Of a stretch of 64,000 nt of DNA, positions 43,083 to 52,250 are shown piece after piece (position 1 is the first letter of the stretch; every line of letters starts with the position of its first letter). Where the stretch lies: positions 1 to 64,000 of the forward strand of contig NZ_BMOK01000013.1 of the NCBI RefSeq assembly GCF_014647035.1, written 5' to 3'. The stretch comes from Sporolactobacillus putidus (GTDB lineage: Bacteria; Bacillota; Bacilli; Bacillales; Sporolactobacillaceae). The translations under genes were made by a program, and so were the position numbers. The notes beneath the pieces are model-generated. The model had not been told where the DNA came from. It worked only from the letters and a program-made list of their open reading frames with translations, and did no database searches.

Positions 43083-44123
43083 TCATCTAATTTCTTCATA
43101 GTGATACTGTACGGTATAAACTTCAGCTTGATTCGCACTTAAAACGATGTCCCCAAAGCCTGGATGATGGATGGCATCCGGAAGTGTCTGTGCTTCAATC
43201 GCCACGCCATTATACGGATGGCTTGCTTCCCATTCCTTTGATTTTCCAATCACATCAGGATTTGCCGTGAACATCACGACACCATTTCGGTCGGAATAAA
43301 CGCTGATTTGCCGGTGATCTGAGCGATCCCGTATCACAACAGCCGGCTGCTCCCGGTCGGCCAATTTAAAAGCATCGTCAAATTGTGTTTTACCTGATTC
43401 TCGCTGCAATTGCGCCAGGGCAGACTGCAATGTTACAGGCTTGGAAAAATCAAATGCTGTTTCATGGTTCTCAAGTAAACGACCGGTCGGCAGTTTTTGA
43501 CCGTCGGTTTCGACGTGTTGACGGCTATTAATTTGCAGTTCATGGTTCATGATGGTTTCTTGGTCATTGCTTAAATTGAAGTATACATGCGTCATTGGAT
43601 TGAAAAGTGTGTCCGCATTGCTTTGACCGTAAAATTGAATCGTGACTTTGTCCTGATTGTCCAGAATGTAAGAGATTTTTGCCTCAATATCTCCCGGAAA
43701 ACCATCGTCTTGAGTTGTAATCTTTCGACTGAATGTAACCTTCACAGCATCATGGGAGCTTTCCGTCGCGGCTTGCCAGTTCCAGCTGGAAAAGCCATGG
43801 TCACCGCCGTGAATCAAATTCGGCCCTTCGTTTGCTGAAACATGGTACTTAACGTTGTTAATGGTGAAGCACCCGTTCTTAATCCGGCCGCCCACGCGGC
43901 CAATGGTGTGACCGACATGAAATGGATTCGTCAGATAAGAGTTGACGTCATCGAATTGTAAAATCATATTGTGCAATTTATCATCTTGATCCGGGACCAT
44001 AAATCCCTGCCAGGTTGCTGCATAGGACATACAGACGACCTGCACTTGGTGATCGTTTTCCAATGTATATTGCATAATTGGCTCATCGGCAATTGAACCA
44101 ATCACAGCTTTGGAAATTTTCAC
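43083..44123 (-). CDS. galM: Aldose 1-epimerase
   Basis: A 346-residue mutarotase that interconverts alpha and beta anomers of glucose released from maltose. Conserved features are VGGRIKNGCFTINNVKYHVS, NLIHGGDHGFSSWNW, the catalytic His in NPMTHVYFNLS and the catalytic Glu in YNGVAIEAQTLPDAIHHPGF. It starts with GTG at 44123 behind AAGGAGG. It lies between malP (91 bp upstream) and pgmB (four-base overlap) and supplies anomers for the phosphorolysis pathway. Confidence 0.95.
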   Translation of the reverse strand: MKISKAVIGSIADEPIMQYTLENDHQVQVVCMSYAATWQGFMVPDQDDKLHNMILQFDDVNSYLTNPFHVGHTIGRVGGRIKNGCFTINNVKYHVSANEGPNLIHGGDHGFSSWNWQAATESSHDAVKVTFSRKITTQDDGFPGDIEAKISYILDNQDKVTIQFYGQSNADTLFNPMTHVYFNLSNDQETIMNHELQINSRQHVETDGQKLPTGRLLENHETAFDFSKPVTLQSALAQLQRESGKTQFDDAFKLADREQPAVVIRDRSDHRQISVYSDRNGVVMFTANPDVIGKSKEWEASHPYNGVAIEAQTLPDAIHHPGFGDIVLSANQAEVYTVQYHYEEIR

Positions 44124-44214
44124 GATGCCGCCTCCTTAACCATTCTCTATCCTTCAGGTATAATTTCGGAATGAATCCATCAGAATACCTGTCGTCATCC
44201 AGTATTCTGATGGA

Positions 44215-46485
44215 TTAAGCCGTCACTGTTTCCGGCCCCAGTTGAACATTTTGTCCTTTAACATCAATAGTGAGCGGTTTGCCGGAAACTAATGTCAAGT
44301 GTGTTCCATCACTGCCAACAGAGACCTGAACAACCCGTCCGCGGAAGTTGAGCCGGAATCGGTATCCGCTCCATTTCTTAGGTAAAAATGGGGAAAAGTG
44401 TAATTGATCATGGCGGACGCGCATACCTGCGAAGCCTTGCACGATCGCTAACCAGCTGCCTGTCATTGATGTAATGTGCAGTCCGTCGGCAGTATCGTTA
44501 TTGTAGTTATCCAGATCCAGCCGGGATGTCCGTTCATACATTTCAACGGCCTTATCTTCGTAATGCAAGTCGGCGGCTAAAATCGAATGAATGGAAGCCG
44601 ACAAACTTGATTCATGAACAGTTAAGGGTTCATAGAAATCAAAGTTAGCTTTCTTTTGCTCAGGTGTGAAGTCATCGATAAAGTCCCAGATGCCTTGAAG
44701 GATATCCCCTTGCTTGATAAATGCCGATCGCAAAATCTTATCCCAAGACCAATGCTGGTTAATGGGTAATTGATCAGCGGGAAGCTCGCTGACCGGCTTC
44801 AATTCTTTATCCAGGAAGTCATCGTCCTGAACAAAGATGCCAAGTTCATCGTCCTCCGGCAGATACATTTTGTTGATGATATCTTGCCAATGCTGCTTTT
44901 CTTCATTAGAAACGTTTAGTTCAGCCGCCTGTTCAGGTGAAACATCATCCAAAATTTCAAGCGTGTATTTTAATGTCCATTTTGCGAGATAGTTTGTGTA
45001 CCAGTTGTTATTGACATTGTTTTCATATTCGTCAGGTCCGGTAACACCGTGAATCATGTACTGACCTTTGCGTTGCGAATAGTGTATCCGATCTGCCCAG
45101 AAGCGGGAAATTTCGGTTAGGACCTTGCTGCCTTCGTTCAATACATAGGATTTATCACCGGTATAACGGGTGTAGTTGTAAATCGCAAATGCAATATCGC
45201 CGTTCCGGTGAATTTCTTCAAAGGTGATTTCCCATTCGTTGTGACATTCAATTCCATTGAAAGTCACCATCGGATACAAAGCACCCTTTAAGCCTTGTTC
45301 CTTAGCATTGACATAAGCACCATCAAGCTGTTTGTAACGGTACATTAACAAATTACGGGTAACTGAAGAATCGGTAACCCCTAAGTACATCGGAATGGCG
45401 AATGCCTCGGTATCCCAATAGGTGGCACCGCCGTACTTTTCACCGGTAAAGCCTTTAGGACCGATATTCAAACGATCATCTTCACCATAGTAAGTGGAGA
45501 ATAATTGGTACAGGTTGAAGCGGATTCCTTGTTGCGCAGCATCGTCGCCGTCAATCTCAACATCGGATTTTTCCCAGCGTTGCGCCCAGACTTGTGAGTG
45601 AGCAGATTGCAGATCAGATAACTTTTCTTCGGCAATTTTAGCCGCTAATTCGTGCATGGCTTGAATTAAGCTGGGCTGATCCTCGTAATCGCGTGAAGTA
45701 ACGACAACAACACGCTTTTCGAAGTAAGCTGTGCCAGCCGGTGCAAGTTCCTTACTGAACTGGTTTTGAACGGCCGATTCTAATTGATTCGTCTTTTCAG
45801 GCATCAAATCGGTTTTGTTGACCATTTCATCACCAACGATAAATCGAGGAGTGCCGAAATTATTTGCTTTGGTTATCGCAACAATTTCGCCTCTGTTTTC
45901 ACTTTGTGATTTATCCAGTATTTCCCAGAAACGTTCACCGTAATTTGCATCTTCATTTTTAACATCGGCATCAATTTGGGTGTTAACGGTCAATTTAAAG
46001 CTTGTTGATCCCGCATTTTCAAATTGATAAGCATCTACAAATAATTCCTTTTGTGCGGCGCTGACAAAGCGATCAATGGATACTTTTAATTTGGCGTCGT
46101 CTTTTTCGAGCATAAATTCACGAGATAGGATGGAACGTTTCATGTCCAGCCTTAATGTAAAATCGCCGATCGAATCAGTGGCCAGATCAATGGGCTTATC
46201 GTTTATAAATACGTTTGTCTTAATAAAGTTAACAGCGTTGATCACTTTACCGAAGTACTTTGGATAGCCGTTCTTCCACCACCCGACACGTGTCTTGTCA
46301 GGAAACCAGACGCCGCCGATGTAAATACCTTGCAGTGTGTCGCCGCTATAATTTTCTTCAAAAAACCCCCGCATGCCCATGTAGCCGTTGCCAATGCTGG
46401 TCATGCTTTCCTGAAGGCGTTTGTTTTCTTTATCCAGTTTATGGGTAACGACTTCCCAGGAATCAATATCAAAGATCCGTTGCAT
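44215..46485 (-). CDS. malP: Maltose phosphorylase (GH65)
   Basis: A 756-residue cytosolic GH65 enzyme that splits maltose with phosphate into beta-glucose 1-phosphate and glucose. The catalytic acid is E486 in VTGPDEYENNVNNNWYTN. The GH65 central barrel also has YWDTEAFAIPMYLGVTD and FNGIECHNEWEITFEEIHRN, and the domain ends SMTGSWLAIVQGFAGMRV. Trehalose or kojibiose phosphorylase activity cannot be excluded from sequence alone, but the pgmB, galM, malT and malR context favours maltose. The ATG at 46485 follows GAGGAGG. A MalR-type operator (46543-46556) lies 57 bp upstream. Confidence 0.93.
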   Translation of the reverse strand: MQRIFDIDSWEVVTHKLDKENKRLQESMTSIGNGYMGMRGFFEENYSGDTLQGIYIGGVWFPDKTRVGWWKNGYPKYFGKVINAVNFIKTNVFINDKPIDLATDSIGDFTLRLDMKRSILSREFMLEKDDAKLKVSIDRFVSAAQKELFVDAYQFENAGSTSFKLTVNTQIDADVKNEDANYGERFWEILDKSQSENRGEIVAITKANNFGTPRFIVGDEMVNKTDLMPEKTNQLESAVQNQFSKELAPAGTAYFEKRVVVVTSRDYEDQPSLIQAMHELAAKIAEEKLSDLQSAHSQVWAQRWEKSDVEIDGDDAAQQGIRFNLYQLFSTYYGEDDRLNIGPKGFTGEKYGGATYWDTEAFAIPMYLGVTDSSVTRNLLMYRYKQLDGAYVNAKEQGLKGALYPMVTFNGIECHNEWEITFEEIHRNGDIAFAIYNYTRYTGDKSYVLNEGSKVLTEISRFWADRIHYSQRKGQYMIHGVTGPDEYENNVNNNWYTNYLAKWTLKYTLEILDDVSPEQAAELNVSNEEKQHWQDIINKMYLPEDDELGIFVQDDDFLDKELKPVSELPADQLPINQHWSWDKILRSAFIKQGDILQGIWDFIDDFTPEQKKANFDFYEPLTVHESSLSASIHSILAADLHYEDKAVEMYERTSRLDLDNYNNDTADGLHITSMTGSWLAIVQGFAGMRVRHDQLHFSPFLPKKWSGYRFRLNFRGRVVQVSVGSDGTHLTLVSGKPLTIDVKGQNVQLGPETVTA

Positions 46486-46542
46486 AGTGCGATTCCTCCT
46501 CATATGTCCGTTTTGAATGTTCTTATATGCCCTTATATTAAA

Positions 46543-46556
46543 TGCAACCGGTTGCA
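46543..46556. promoter_or_regulatory. MalR-type operator before malP
   Basis: TGCAACCGGTTGCA is a perfect 14-bp palindrome of the LacI/GalR type. It lies between malT and malP, 57 bp before the malP start, so malP-galM-pgmB has its own regulated promoter. Confidence 0.85.
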
Positions 46557-46639
46557 CCGTCAAACGGAATTTAAAACGGTTTCAACTGACATTGCCGTAA
46601 ATATAACAGACCAGTTCTCATTTAATATTGCTGATTAAC

Positions 46640-48004
46640 TTATTCTGCATAGGTTTCTTTGACGATTGAAACAGAGAATGCGCCGATAATGAGCAAGACA
46701 CCTGAAAGTAAAATCATTGTCGGCATCGATGATCCGAACGCTGGAAATAAGGCAAAGCTTGCGCAGGATGCAATAATTTGCGGTAAACAAATGCTTCCAT
46801 TGAACAGTCCGAGATACGTTCCCATATTCTCGCTCGACAAAGCATTGGTCAGGATCGTGAATGGGAATGTCATCATAGCTGCCCAGGCTATACCGATCAA
46901 GATAAATGAAACGATCAATGCCCATTGATTATGAATGAAGAATACTGAGCCAAAGCCGATACCGCCTAGCAATAGGCTGAAGGCATAAGCTGGCTTCCGC
47001 TTATCGTTTGGCATGCGCGACAAGGCAAGTGACCACAAAACGGCTGCAAATGAATACACAGCTGATAAAATACCAAACCAGTTCCCGGCGTCTTGATAAG
47101 CTGCGCTGGTTGGATCGACTGTCTGCCAAACATTCTTAGCAACGGCACCTGCGCCGTAAGCCCATAAATACTGGAAGCCCATCCAGCAAAAGAGCTGCAC
47201 GACGGTGACTGTCCAGAAAACTTTTGGTGCATGGACAAGCAGCTTGAAAATGTTGCTCTCTCTGTGAACGTTTTCATCAGTAATCCCATGATAAAATGCA
47301 TACTCAGAAGGTGAATATTCCTTAACCTTTAATACCGTAATTAAACTGCAGACAATTAAAATAACTGCCCCAGCATAAAATGAAACAACAACTGATTGCG
47401 GTACAATCCCTTTTGGTGCAGTATTTGACGTGCCCAGCACGGTTAAAACGAAGGGGAAAATGCAGGCCAGAACAGCACCGCTGTTAGAGAGAAAGCTTTG
47501 AATTGAGTAGGCAAAGCCTTTTTGTTCCTCGTTAACCATATCGCCAACCATCATTTTAAACGGTTGCATAGCAACGTTCGACGATAGATCCATAAAAAGA
47601 ATCGTGACGGCTCCAAATGTCAACGCTGTCATTGATCCAAAACCAAAACCAAAACTGCCGGAATTAGGCAACAGGCACATGACCATGACGGCAACAACGG
47701 CTCCGATGAGCAGATAAGGGATACGGCGGCCAAGTTTTGGTACCCACGTGCGGTCGGAAAAATAACCAACTAAGGGTTGAACAACTAAGCCTGCCAGCGG
47801 AGGCAAGATAAAGAAGAAACCGAGTTTAGTAGGATCTGCGCCAATTGTCTGGAAGATACGTCCCATGTTTGAACTTTGCAATGAGAATGCCATTTGCACA
47901 CCTAAAAAACCAAAACTAATCATCCAAATCGTACTGACCGGGAGACTTGGTAATAGTTGTCCGGTGTTTTTTACATCGGCCTTAGCGGATTGTTCTTGAT
48001 ACAT
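46640..48004 (-). CDS. malT: Maltose/sugar MFS transporter (GPH/SLC45-like, MalT)
   Basis: A 454-residue twelve-helix carrier of the type linked to maltose phosphorylase in lactic acid bacteria. VSTIWMISFGFLGVQMAFSL, QSSNMGRIFQTIGADPTKLG and PLVGYFSDRTWVPKLGRRIP are family hallmarks. It probably imports maltose by proton symport without phosphorylation, which suits cytosolic phosphorolysis. GAGGAGG precedes the ATG. Two operator-like palindromes (48092-48105 and 48112-48125) lie just upstream, so it is under MalR control. Confidence 0.9.
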   Translation of the reverse strand: MYQEQSAKADVKNTGQLLPSLPVSTIWMISFGFLGVQMAFSLQSSNMGRIFQTIGADPTKLGFFFILPPLAGLVVQPLVGYFSDRTWVPKLGRRIPYLLIGAVVAVMVMCLLPNSGSFGFGFGSMTALTFGAVTILFMDLSSNVAMQPFKMMVGDMVNEEQKGFAYSIQSFLSNSGAVLACIFPFVLTVLGTSNTAPKGIVPQSVVVSFYAGAVILIVCSLITVLKVKEYSPSEYAFYHGITDENVHRESNIFKLLVHAPKVFWTVTVVQLFCWMGFQYLWAYGAGAVAKNVWQTVDPTSAAYQDAGNWFGILSAVYSFAAVLWSLALSRMPNDKRKPAYAFSLLLGGIGFGSVFFIHNQWALIVSFILIGIAWAAMMTFPFTILTNALSSENMGTYLGLFNGSICLPQIIASCASFALFPAFGSSMPTMILLSGVLLIIGAFSVSIVKETYAE

Positions 48005-48091
48005 AGTTTTTTCTCCTCCTCATCATAATGTGACAAAATAGAACAAAAATACCTTGAAAAGGATAATGTTCTTTACTTGCATAATCTATTA

Positions 48092-48105
48092 TGTAACGGC
48101 TTACA
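48092..48105. promoter_or_regulatory. Degenerate operator half-match before malT
   Basis: TGTAACGGCTTACA is an imperfect palindrome centred exactly 20 bp from the perfect MalR site at 48112-48125. It may be a second MalR site or a CcpA site, since it misses the cre pattern at one core position. Confidence 0.5.
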
Positions 48106-48111
48106 AAATAA

Positions 48112-48125
48112 TGCAACCGGTTGCA
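48112..48125. promoter_or_regulatory. MalR-type operator before malT
   Basis: TGCAACCGGTTGCA, identical to the site before malP, lies about 110 bp upstream of the malT start and 130 bp past the malR stop. Confidence 0.85.
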
Positions 48126-48257
48126 AGCAAAAAAATTGAAGATTTATTTACAAGGAGACAGTCGATTGTATCAAAAAGCAAACAAAAAAGCAGCCGATTC
48201 GTGGTTTAGGCGAAATAACTGCACGATTAGCGGGACAAATCCGCTGGTTAAATTTTA

Positions 48258-49241
48258 TTAGTTTCGTTCGATGATTTTATAGGGTACAATCATTTTTTCG
48301 AAAGGTTCATTTGAATCCTGCTCGAGTTGCCGAATAATCAACTGTGCGGCTGCGTTACCAAGTCGTTTCGGATAAATTTGCACGGTGCTGATTTTCGGTT
48401 CGGCAAATTTAGCAAATAAAGAATCGTTAAACCCCATCAGCTCAATTTGCCTTTCGGGGGCGATCCGCTGCACCGCTTTTTGCACTTGAAAGGCTAAAAT
48501 ATCATCACTCGCTAGGATGGCGGATACATCCGGGCGGCACTGCAGAAATTCCTTGATCTTTGCGTCAAAACTTTTACTGCTTAACTCCAAATCGTACCCG
48601 TCAAGCGCACTGCGGCGGATGGCTTCATGAAATCCGCGCAGCCGGTCTGTTTGTACCAGCTGGCATCTGCTGGTAAATGCATACCCTAAATGACGATGCC
48701 CCTTGCTTATCAAATATTCCGTTGCATCCAGTCCGGCATTGATATTATCGTTGTCCACATAGGGGATGCTATTGGGACTCGCATAGGGCTTGCCAATCAT
48801 GGCATACTTCACTTTTCGTTGCTGCAAGTATTTCAAAATCGGATCATTTTCTACAGAATACAGCAAAATGAACTGCTGAATCTTGCTGTTTTCAATCATT
48901 ACTTGGATGTTGTTCTTCAGCTCTTTAACCGTACTGCCCATCACAACCGTGATAAAGATATGCCTCGGGTTTAATTCTTGATTAATTCCCTCAATTAATT
49001 CGGTATAAAATGGGTTTTGATACAGATCGCCCTTATCCACCGGGAAAACAATACCAACCGTATTATTGGCGTTAGTTGCTAAATTATGAGCAGTGAAGTT
49101 TGGGACATAGTTCATTTTTGCTGCAATGAGCTGCACTTTTTCCCGGGTGGCAAGGCTGATCAGCGAACTGTTCCGCATGGCACGCGATGCCGTCGACGCG
49201 GACACACCGGCACATTTTGCCACATCTCGAATGGTTACCAT
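48258..49241 (-). CDS. malR: LacI-family regulator of the maltose cluster
   Basis: A 327-residue LacI/GalR regulator. The N-terminal helix-turn-helix is VTIRDVAKCAGVSASTASRA (residues 2-21), with the hinge NYVPNFTAHNLA. The periplasmic-binding-protein-like core includes NTVGIVFPVDKGDLYQNPFY, the effector region DVSAILASDDILAFQVQKAV and ELMGFNDSLFAKFAEPKIST. Three palindromes with TGCAAC/GTTGCA half-sites, one of them before malR itself, are the probable targets. The ATG at 49241 follows GAGGAGGAG; a TTG one codon earlier is possible. Confidence 0.92.
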   Translation of the reverse strand: MVTIRDVAKCAGVSASTASRAMRNSSLISLATREKVQLIAAKMNYVPNFTAHNLATNANNTVGIVFPVDKGDLYQNPFYTELIEGINQELNPRHIFITVVMGSTVKELKNNIQVMIENSKIQQFILLYSVENDPILKYLQQRKVKYAMIGKPYASPNSIPYVDNDNINAGLDATEYLISKGHRHLGYAFTSRCQLVQTDRLRGFHEAIRRSALDGYDLELSSKSFDAKIKEFLQCRPDVSAILASDDILAFQVQKAVQRIAPERQIELMGFNDSLFAKFAEPKISTVQIYPKRLGNAAAQLIIRQLEQDSNEPFEKMIVPYKIIERN

Positions 49242-49294
49242 CAATGCTCCTCCTCGAAATCATAGCTCTTATTATATCATTCACCGGCAGGATT

Positions 49295-49313
49295 TTATGC
49301 AACAGTTGCATAA
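49295..49313. promoter_or_regulatory. MalR-type operator before malR
   Basis: TTATGCAACAGTTGCATAA is a perfect 19-bp palindrome around one central base. It shares the TGCAAC and GTTGCA half-sites of the malP and malT operators with a spacer one base shorter in total. Its position 54-72 bp before malR suggests autoregulation. Confidence 0.8.
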
Positions 49314-49542
49314 AAATTTTCAATGAATGTTTTATAAACGGCTTCCGACAAACGGCGGCCGTGCAGGAACTACTGTTTCAAAAGGGATTTTAATGAAGAG
49401 TGCCCAGCTAAAAAAACTGGGCTTCACAGGAAATGAAATTGAAGGAGAAAGAAATAGCGCTCCCGTTATCCGGAAAAACTTCTGTTTCCTTGTTAAAATA
49501 CAAATCACGTCGGATCCGGACTTGACCAGTCATTTTAGCGCG

Positions 49543-51294
49543 TTAAGACTGAATCAGCAAATAGTTGTCATCCTTCAGCTTTTTGCTTTTCTTTTTCAGT
49601 TTGGCCAGCTTTTCTGTTAGATCCAACACACTGGTAAAATCCTGGCTTTTCGCGCGGATTCCGGCTACAGAAGCAGTAACCAGTGAAAATTTTTCAATAA
49701 CACCCCAGCGGTTTTCGGCGACAATATACCCGTTCGCTCTGTCGGTTGGGTTGTAATAGTGCAGGACTTTTCGACTAAATTCTGAGCTGACATGGCTGCA
49801 ATAGCTTTTCAGATCCTTGTCATCGAGAATGACCACGAAATCGTCACCTCCCACATGCCCGACAAACTGGCCGGGAGGGAGATGGAGTACAAGGATATCG
49901 GCAAGAAGCTTAATTACACAATCCCCGTTTTCAAAACCGTAGATATCATTGTATTCCTTAAAGTGATTAATATCGAGGTAAAGAATGCCAAAAGTCTTTT
50001 TTTCAGAAAGACACATTCTTATTTTTTGTTCAATCACGAGATTTCCAGGAAGACCGGTCAGCGGATTTTCATATTTTGCCTTGACGACTTCTATCTCCGT
50101 TGTCTTCTGCAGCAGGTCCTTGATGGTCACCGTTCCGAGATAATTATCATTTTTAGTTACGACGATGAAATCGTAAAGCTTTTCCTGAGGCCGTGACATG
50201 GCCATCCTGGATACTTCATTAATCGGCATCTGGTAATCGACCGCAATAAAATCGGTGTCCATGAGCAGCGATACCGGCTGGTTCTGATACAGGCTGAACC
50301 CGAATCGTCCGCTTAGCTGCAAAGTCAGATGTGATTTAGTGATCATGCCGATGATACGCTCGTTTTCTACGACACAAAATCCAAAGGCATCCGGATTTGC
50401 CTTTAATTTATTAAAAATATCCTCGACTTTCGTATCTTTCGAGACAACTTCAGTCGGTGTGCAGATATTTGAAATGTGGCTGTTCGCGCTTGGCGTTCCA
50501 AAAACGTTGTTTTTTCTTTTATGGCAATCAGTGATCATCCTTTTAATAGCGGCATCAATATCCTTGATCTGTTCATCCGGTTTCTGAAGAAAGTACCCCT
50601 GAGCATAAGGTACACCCAGATCAATCAGAATCATCAGTTCTGACTGTGTTTCAATTCCCTCGGCGATCAGACGAATATTCGACATGCGGCAGAATTCAGT
50701 CATGCCTTTGATCAAAGCAAAATTCAGCCTGCCCAGATCAATGTTATGGATCAGGCGCCTGTCCATTTTAATGTAATGCGGGTGAATGGTGTTTATCAAA
50801 TTTAATCCCGAATACATCGCCCCCGCATCATCGATCGCGATGTGGAAATTCTCCGCTTTAAAATGGGCGATTGTTTTTCTGAATTTATCAATATCCGCAA
50901 TGGAGTTGCGCTCCGTAATTTCAAGAACGATCTGCTCGGGCTTAAGGCTGTATTGTTTTAAAAAACGACTTGTAAATCCAAGTTGGAACTGATCATGATT
51001 GATAATGAGCGAATTGACGTTAAGAAATAGTTTTTTATCAAAAGTCAGTTTTCCGCTGATAGTCTCCAGGGTTGTTGTTCGGCATAACTGATCCAGTTCC
51101 CGCAAACGATTATATGTTAACGCCGCGTGAAACAAATCTTCGGGATTCGCCAAATCCGTTTGGCAAATCACGCGGCTCAGTGCCTCGTAGCCGTGGATCT
51201 CCCCGTTACGCAAAGAAACAATCGGCTGGAAAACCGTTTTGATATGTTTTCCACTGATGATTTTATCCAATTCTCTGACAATTTTCTGCTCCAT
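49543..51294 (-). CDS. EAL-CBS-GGDEF cyclic-di-GMP signalling protein
   Basis: A 583-residue cytosolic protein in three parts. The EAL phosphodiesterase domain (15-255) keeps E37 (YEALSR), E125 (LEITERN), D155/D156 (AIDDAGAMYSGL, an unusual loop instead of DDFGxGYSSL), K176 (IKMDRR), E212/E215 (LIAEGIET) and Q232. A CBS pair follows (about 278-395: FGFCVVENERIIGMITKSHL, YDFIVVTKNDNYLGTVTIKD). The C-terminal GGDEF domain carries GGDDF at 482-486 and the metal loop LYLDINHFKEYND. The EAL domain looks active, while the GGDDF change makes the cyclase doubtful. The CBS pair suggests nucleotide sensing. Monocistronic, weak ribosome site. Confidence 0.93.
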   Translation of the reverse strand: MEQKIVRELDKIISGKHIKTVFQPIVSLRNGEIHGYEALSRVICQTDLANPEDLFHAALTYNRLRELDQLCRTTTLETISGKLTFDKKLFLNVNSLIINHDQFQLGFTSRFLKQYSLKPEQIVLEITERNSIADIDKFRKTIAHFKAENFHIAIDDAGAMYSGLNLINTIHPHYIKMDRRLIHNIDLGRLNFALIKGMTEFCRMSNIRLIAEGIETQSELMILIDLGVPYAQGYFLQKPDEQIKDIDAAIKRMITDCHKRKNNVFGTPSANSHISNICTPTEVVSKDTKVEDIFNKLKANPDAFGFCVVENERIIGMITKSHLTLQLSGRFGFSLYQNQPVSLLMDTDFIAVDYQMPINEVSRMAMSRPQEKLYDFIVVTKNDNYLGTVTIKDLLQKTTEIEVVKAKYENPLTGLPGNLVIEQKIRMCLSEKKTFGILYLDINHFKEYNDIYGFENGDCVIKLLADILVLHLPPGQFVGHVGGDDFVVILDDKDLKSYCSHVSSEFSRKVLHYYNPTDRANGYIVAENRWGVIEKFSLVTASVAGIRAKSQDFTSVLDLTEKLAKLKKKSKKLKDDNYLLIQS

Positions 51295-51579
51295 AGTTCA
51301 TTATTCCCAGGCTTTCCCTATATTTCTAAGTAAATTATACCTTAGTAAGCAAGATTTACTAATACAAAAGATATTAATTTTGTGTAAATTGCAGGGATAC
51401 TTCGGTTGAGAGGAATGATAGGGTAGATGCGGGAAAATGACATCTAAGAAGAATATAACTCATTCCCTTGTAACTTCACGTTTTACTTTATGTTCGGATT
51501 GCAGAATGATATGCCACCAGTATACCGCTAATGTGACCAAGGTGAGCATGAATCCGCACAAAAATGGCAAGTACTGTTT

Positions 51580-52155
51580 TTAAAGAGCACGCTGAAAATA
51601 ATCCATGTTAAGTACACTAACGGTGATTTCAGCACCTGTAATATGAGCATTTTTCTTTGGATAAGCGATCAATATGCCCAACATTGAGTAGATGAATAAG
51701 GCTGATCCTATATCAAAGACGATGACAAAGAAAGTTGTATCCAGTTCCTTCAGGATAAACAGTTCCAGCAGTGCGGTTATTAAATGAATACCTACAATAC
51801 TTAAAAGCAGGACAGATGTTGATCCGGCAAAGGCGAAATGAGTAGATTAAAAGTTTTCATTGATTGACAGAACAACAACCCAAAACATATCAAAGATTAA
51901 AAAAACGGAGTTGCTCAGGTTCTCTTCCAGAAAACGATTGGCATAAACCGTCTGATAGGTCCATATCGACCAAAAAACAAGCACCATCATCAAATACTCG
52001 GCCAGATTGATCAGAGGAATGGTATGGTTGCTGACCAGATGCAGCACTTCGGTTATACGGCTGATCGCATAAGCAAATATGAGATCATAAAATAATTCCA
52101 GCATACTGACTTCTTTTTTACCGATGATTTTTTCTGCAACGTCTTCACCCTCCAT
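51580..52155 (-). pseudogene. LtrA-family membrane protein gene, shortened and interrupted
   Basis: The first 102 codons match the N-terminus of low-temperature-requirement protein A: KKEVSMLELFYDLIFAYAIS, RITEVLHLVSNHTIP and further helices, then a TAA at 51847-51849. The same frame continues after this stop with FAGSTSVLLLSIVGIHLITA, LLELFILKELDTTFFVIVFD and more helices to a TAA at 51580-51582. The joined length is only about 190 codons, against more than 350 for intact LtrA proteins, so an internal deletion accompanies the stop. The assignment of the second part to LtrA is inferred. Confidence 0.7.
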
Positions 52156-52250
52156 ATCGGTGAGTCACCTGAAACAGTTCCCATCTGAATTAATATTTAC
52201 TGATAATTCCGCTAGTTCATAATCCATCATTGTCTATTTTCGTAAAGGGC

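Noticed and set aside
49327-49620. A 97-codon plus-strand frame between malR and the EAL gene
   Set aside because: It runs into the 3' end of the EAL gene, lacks a ribosome site and is not protein-like.
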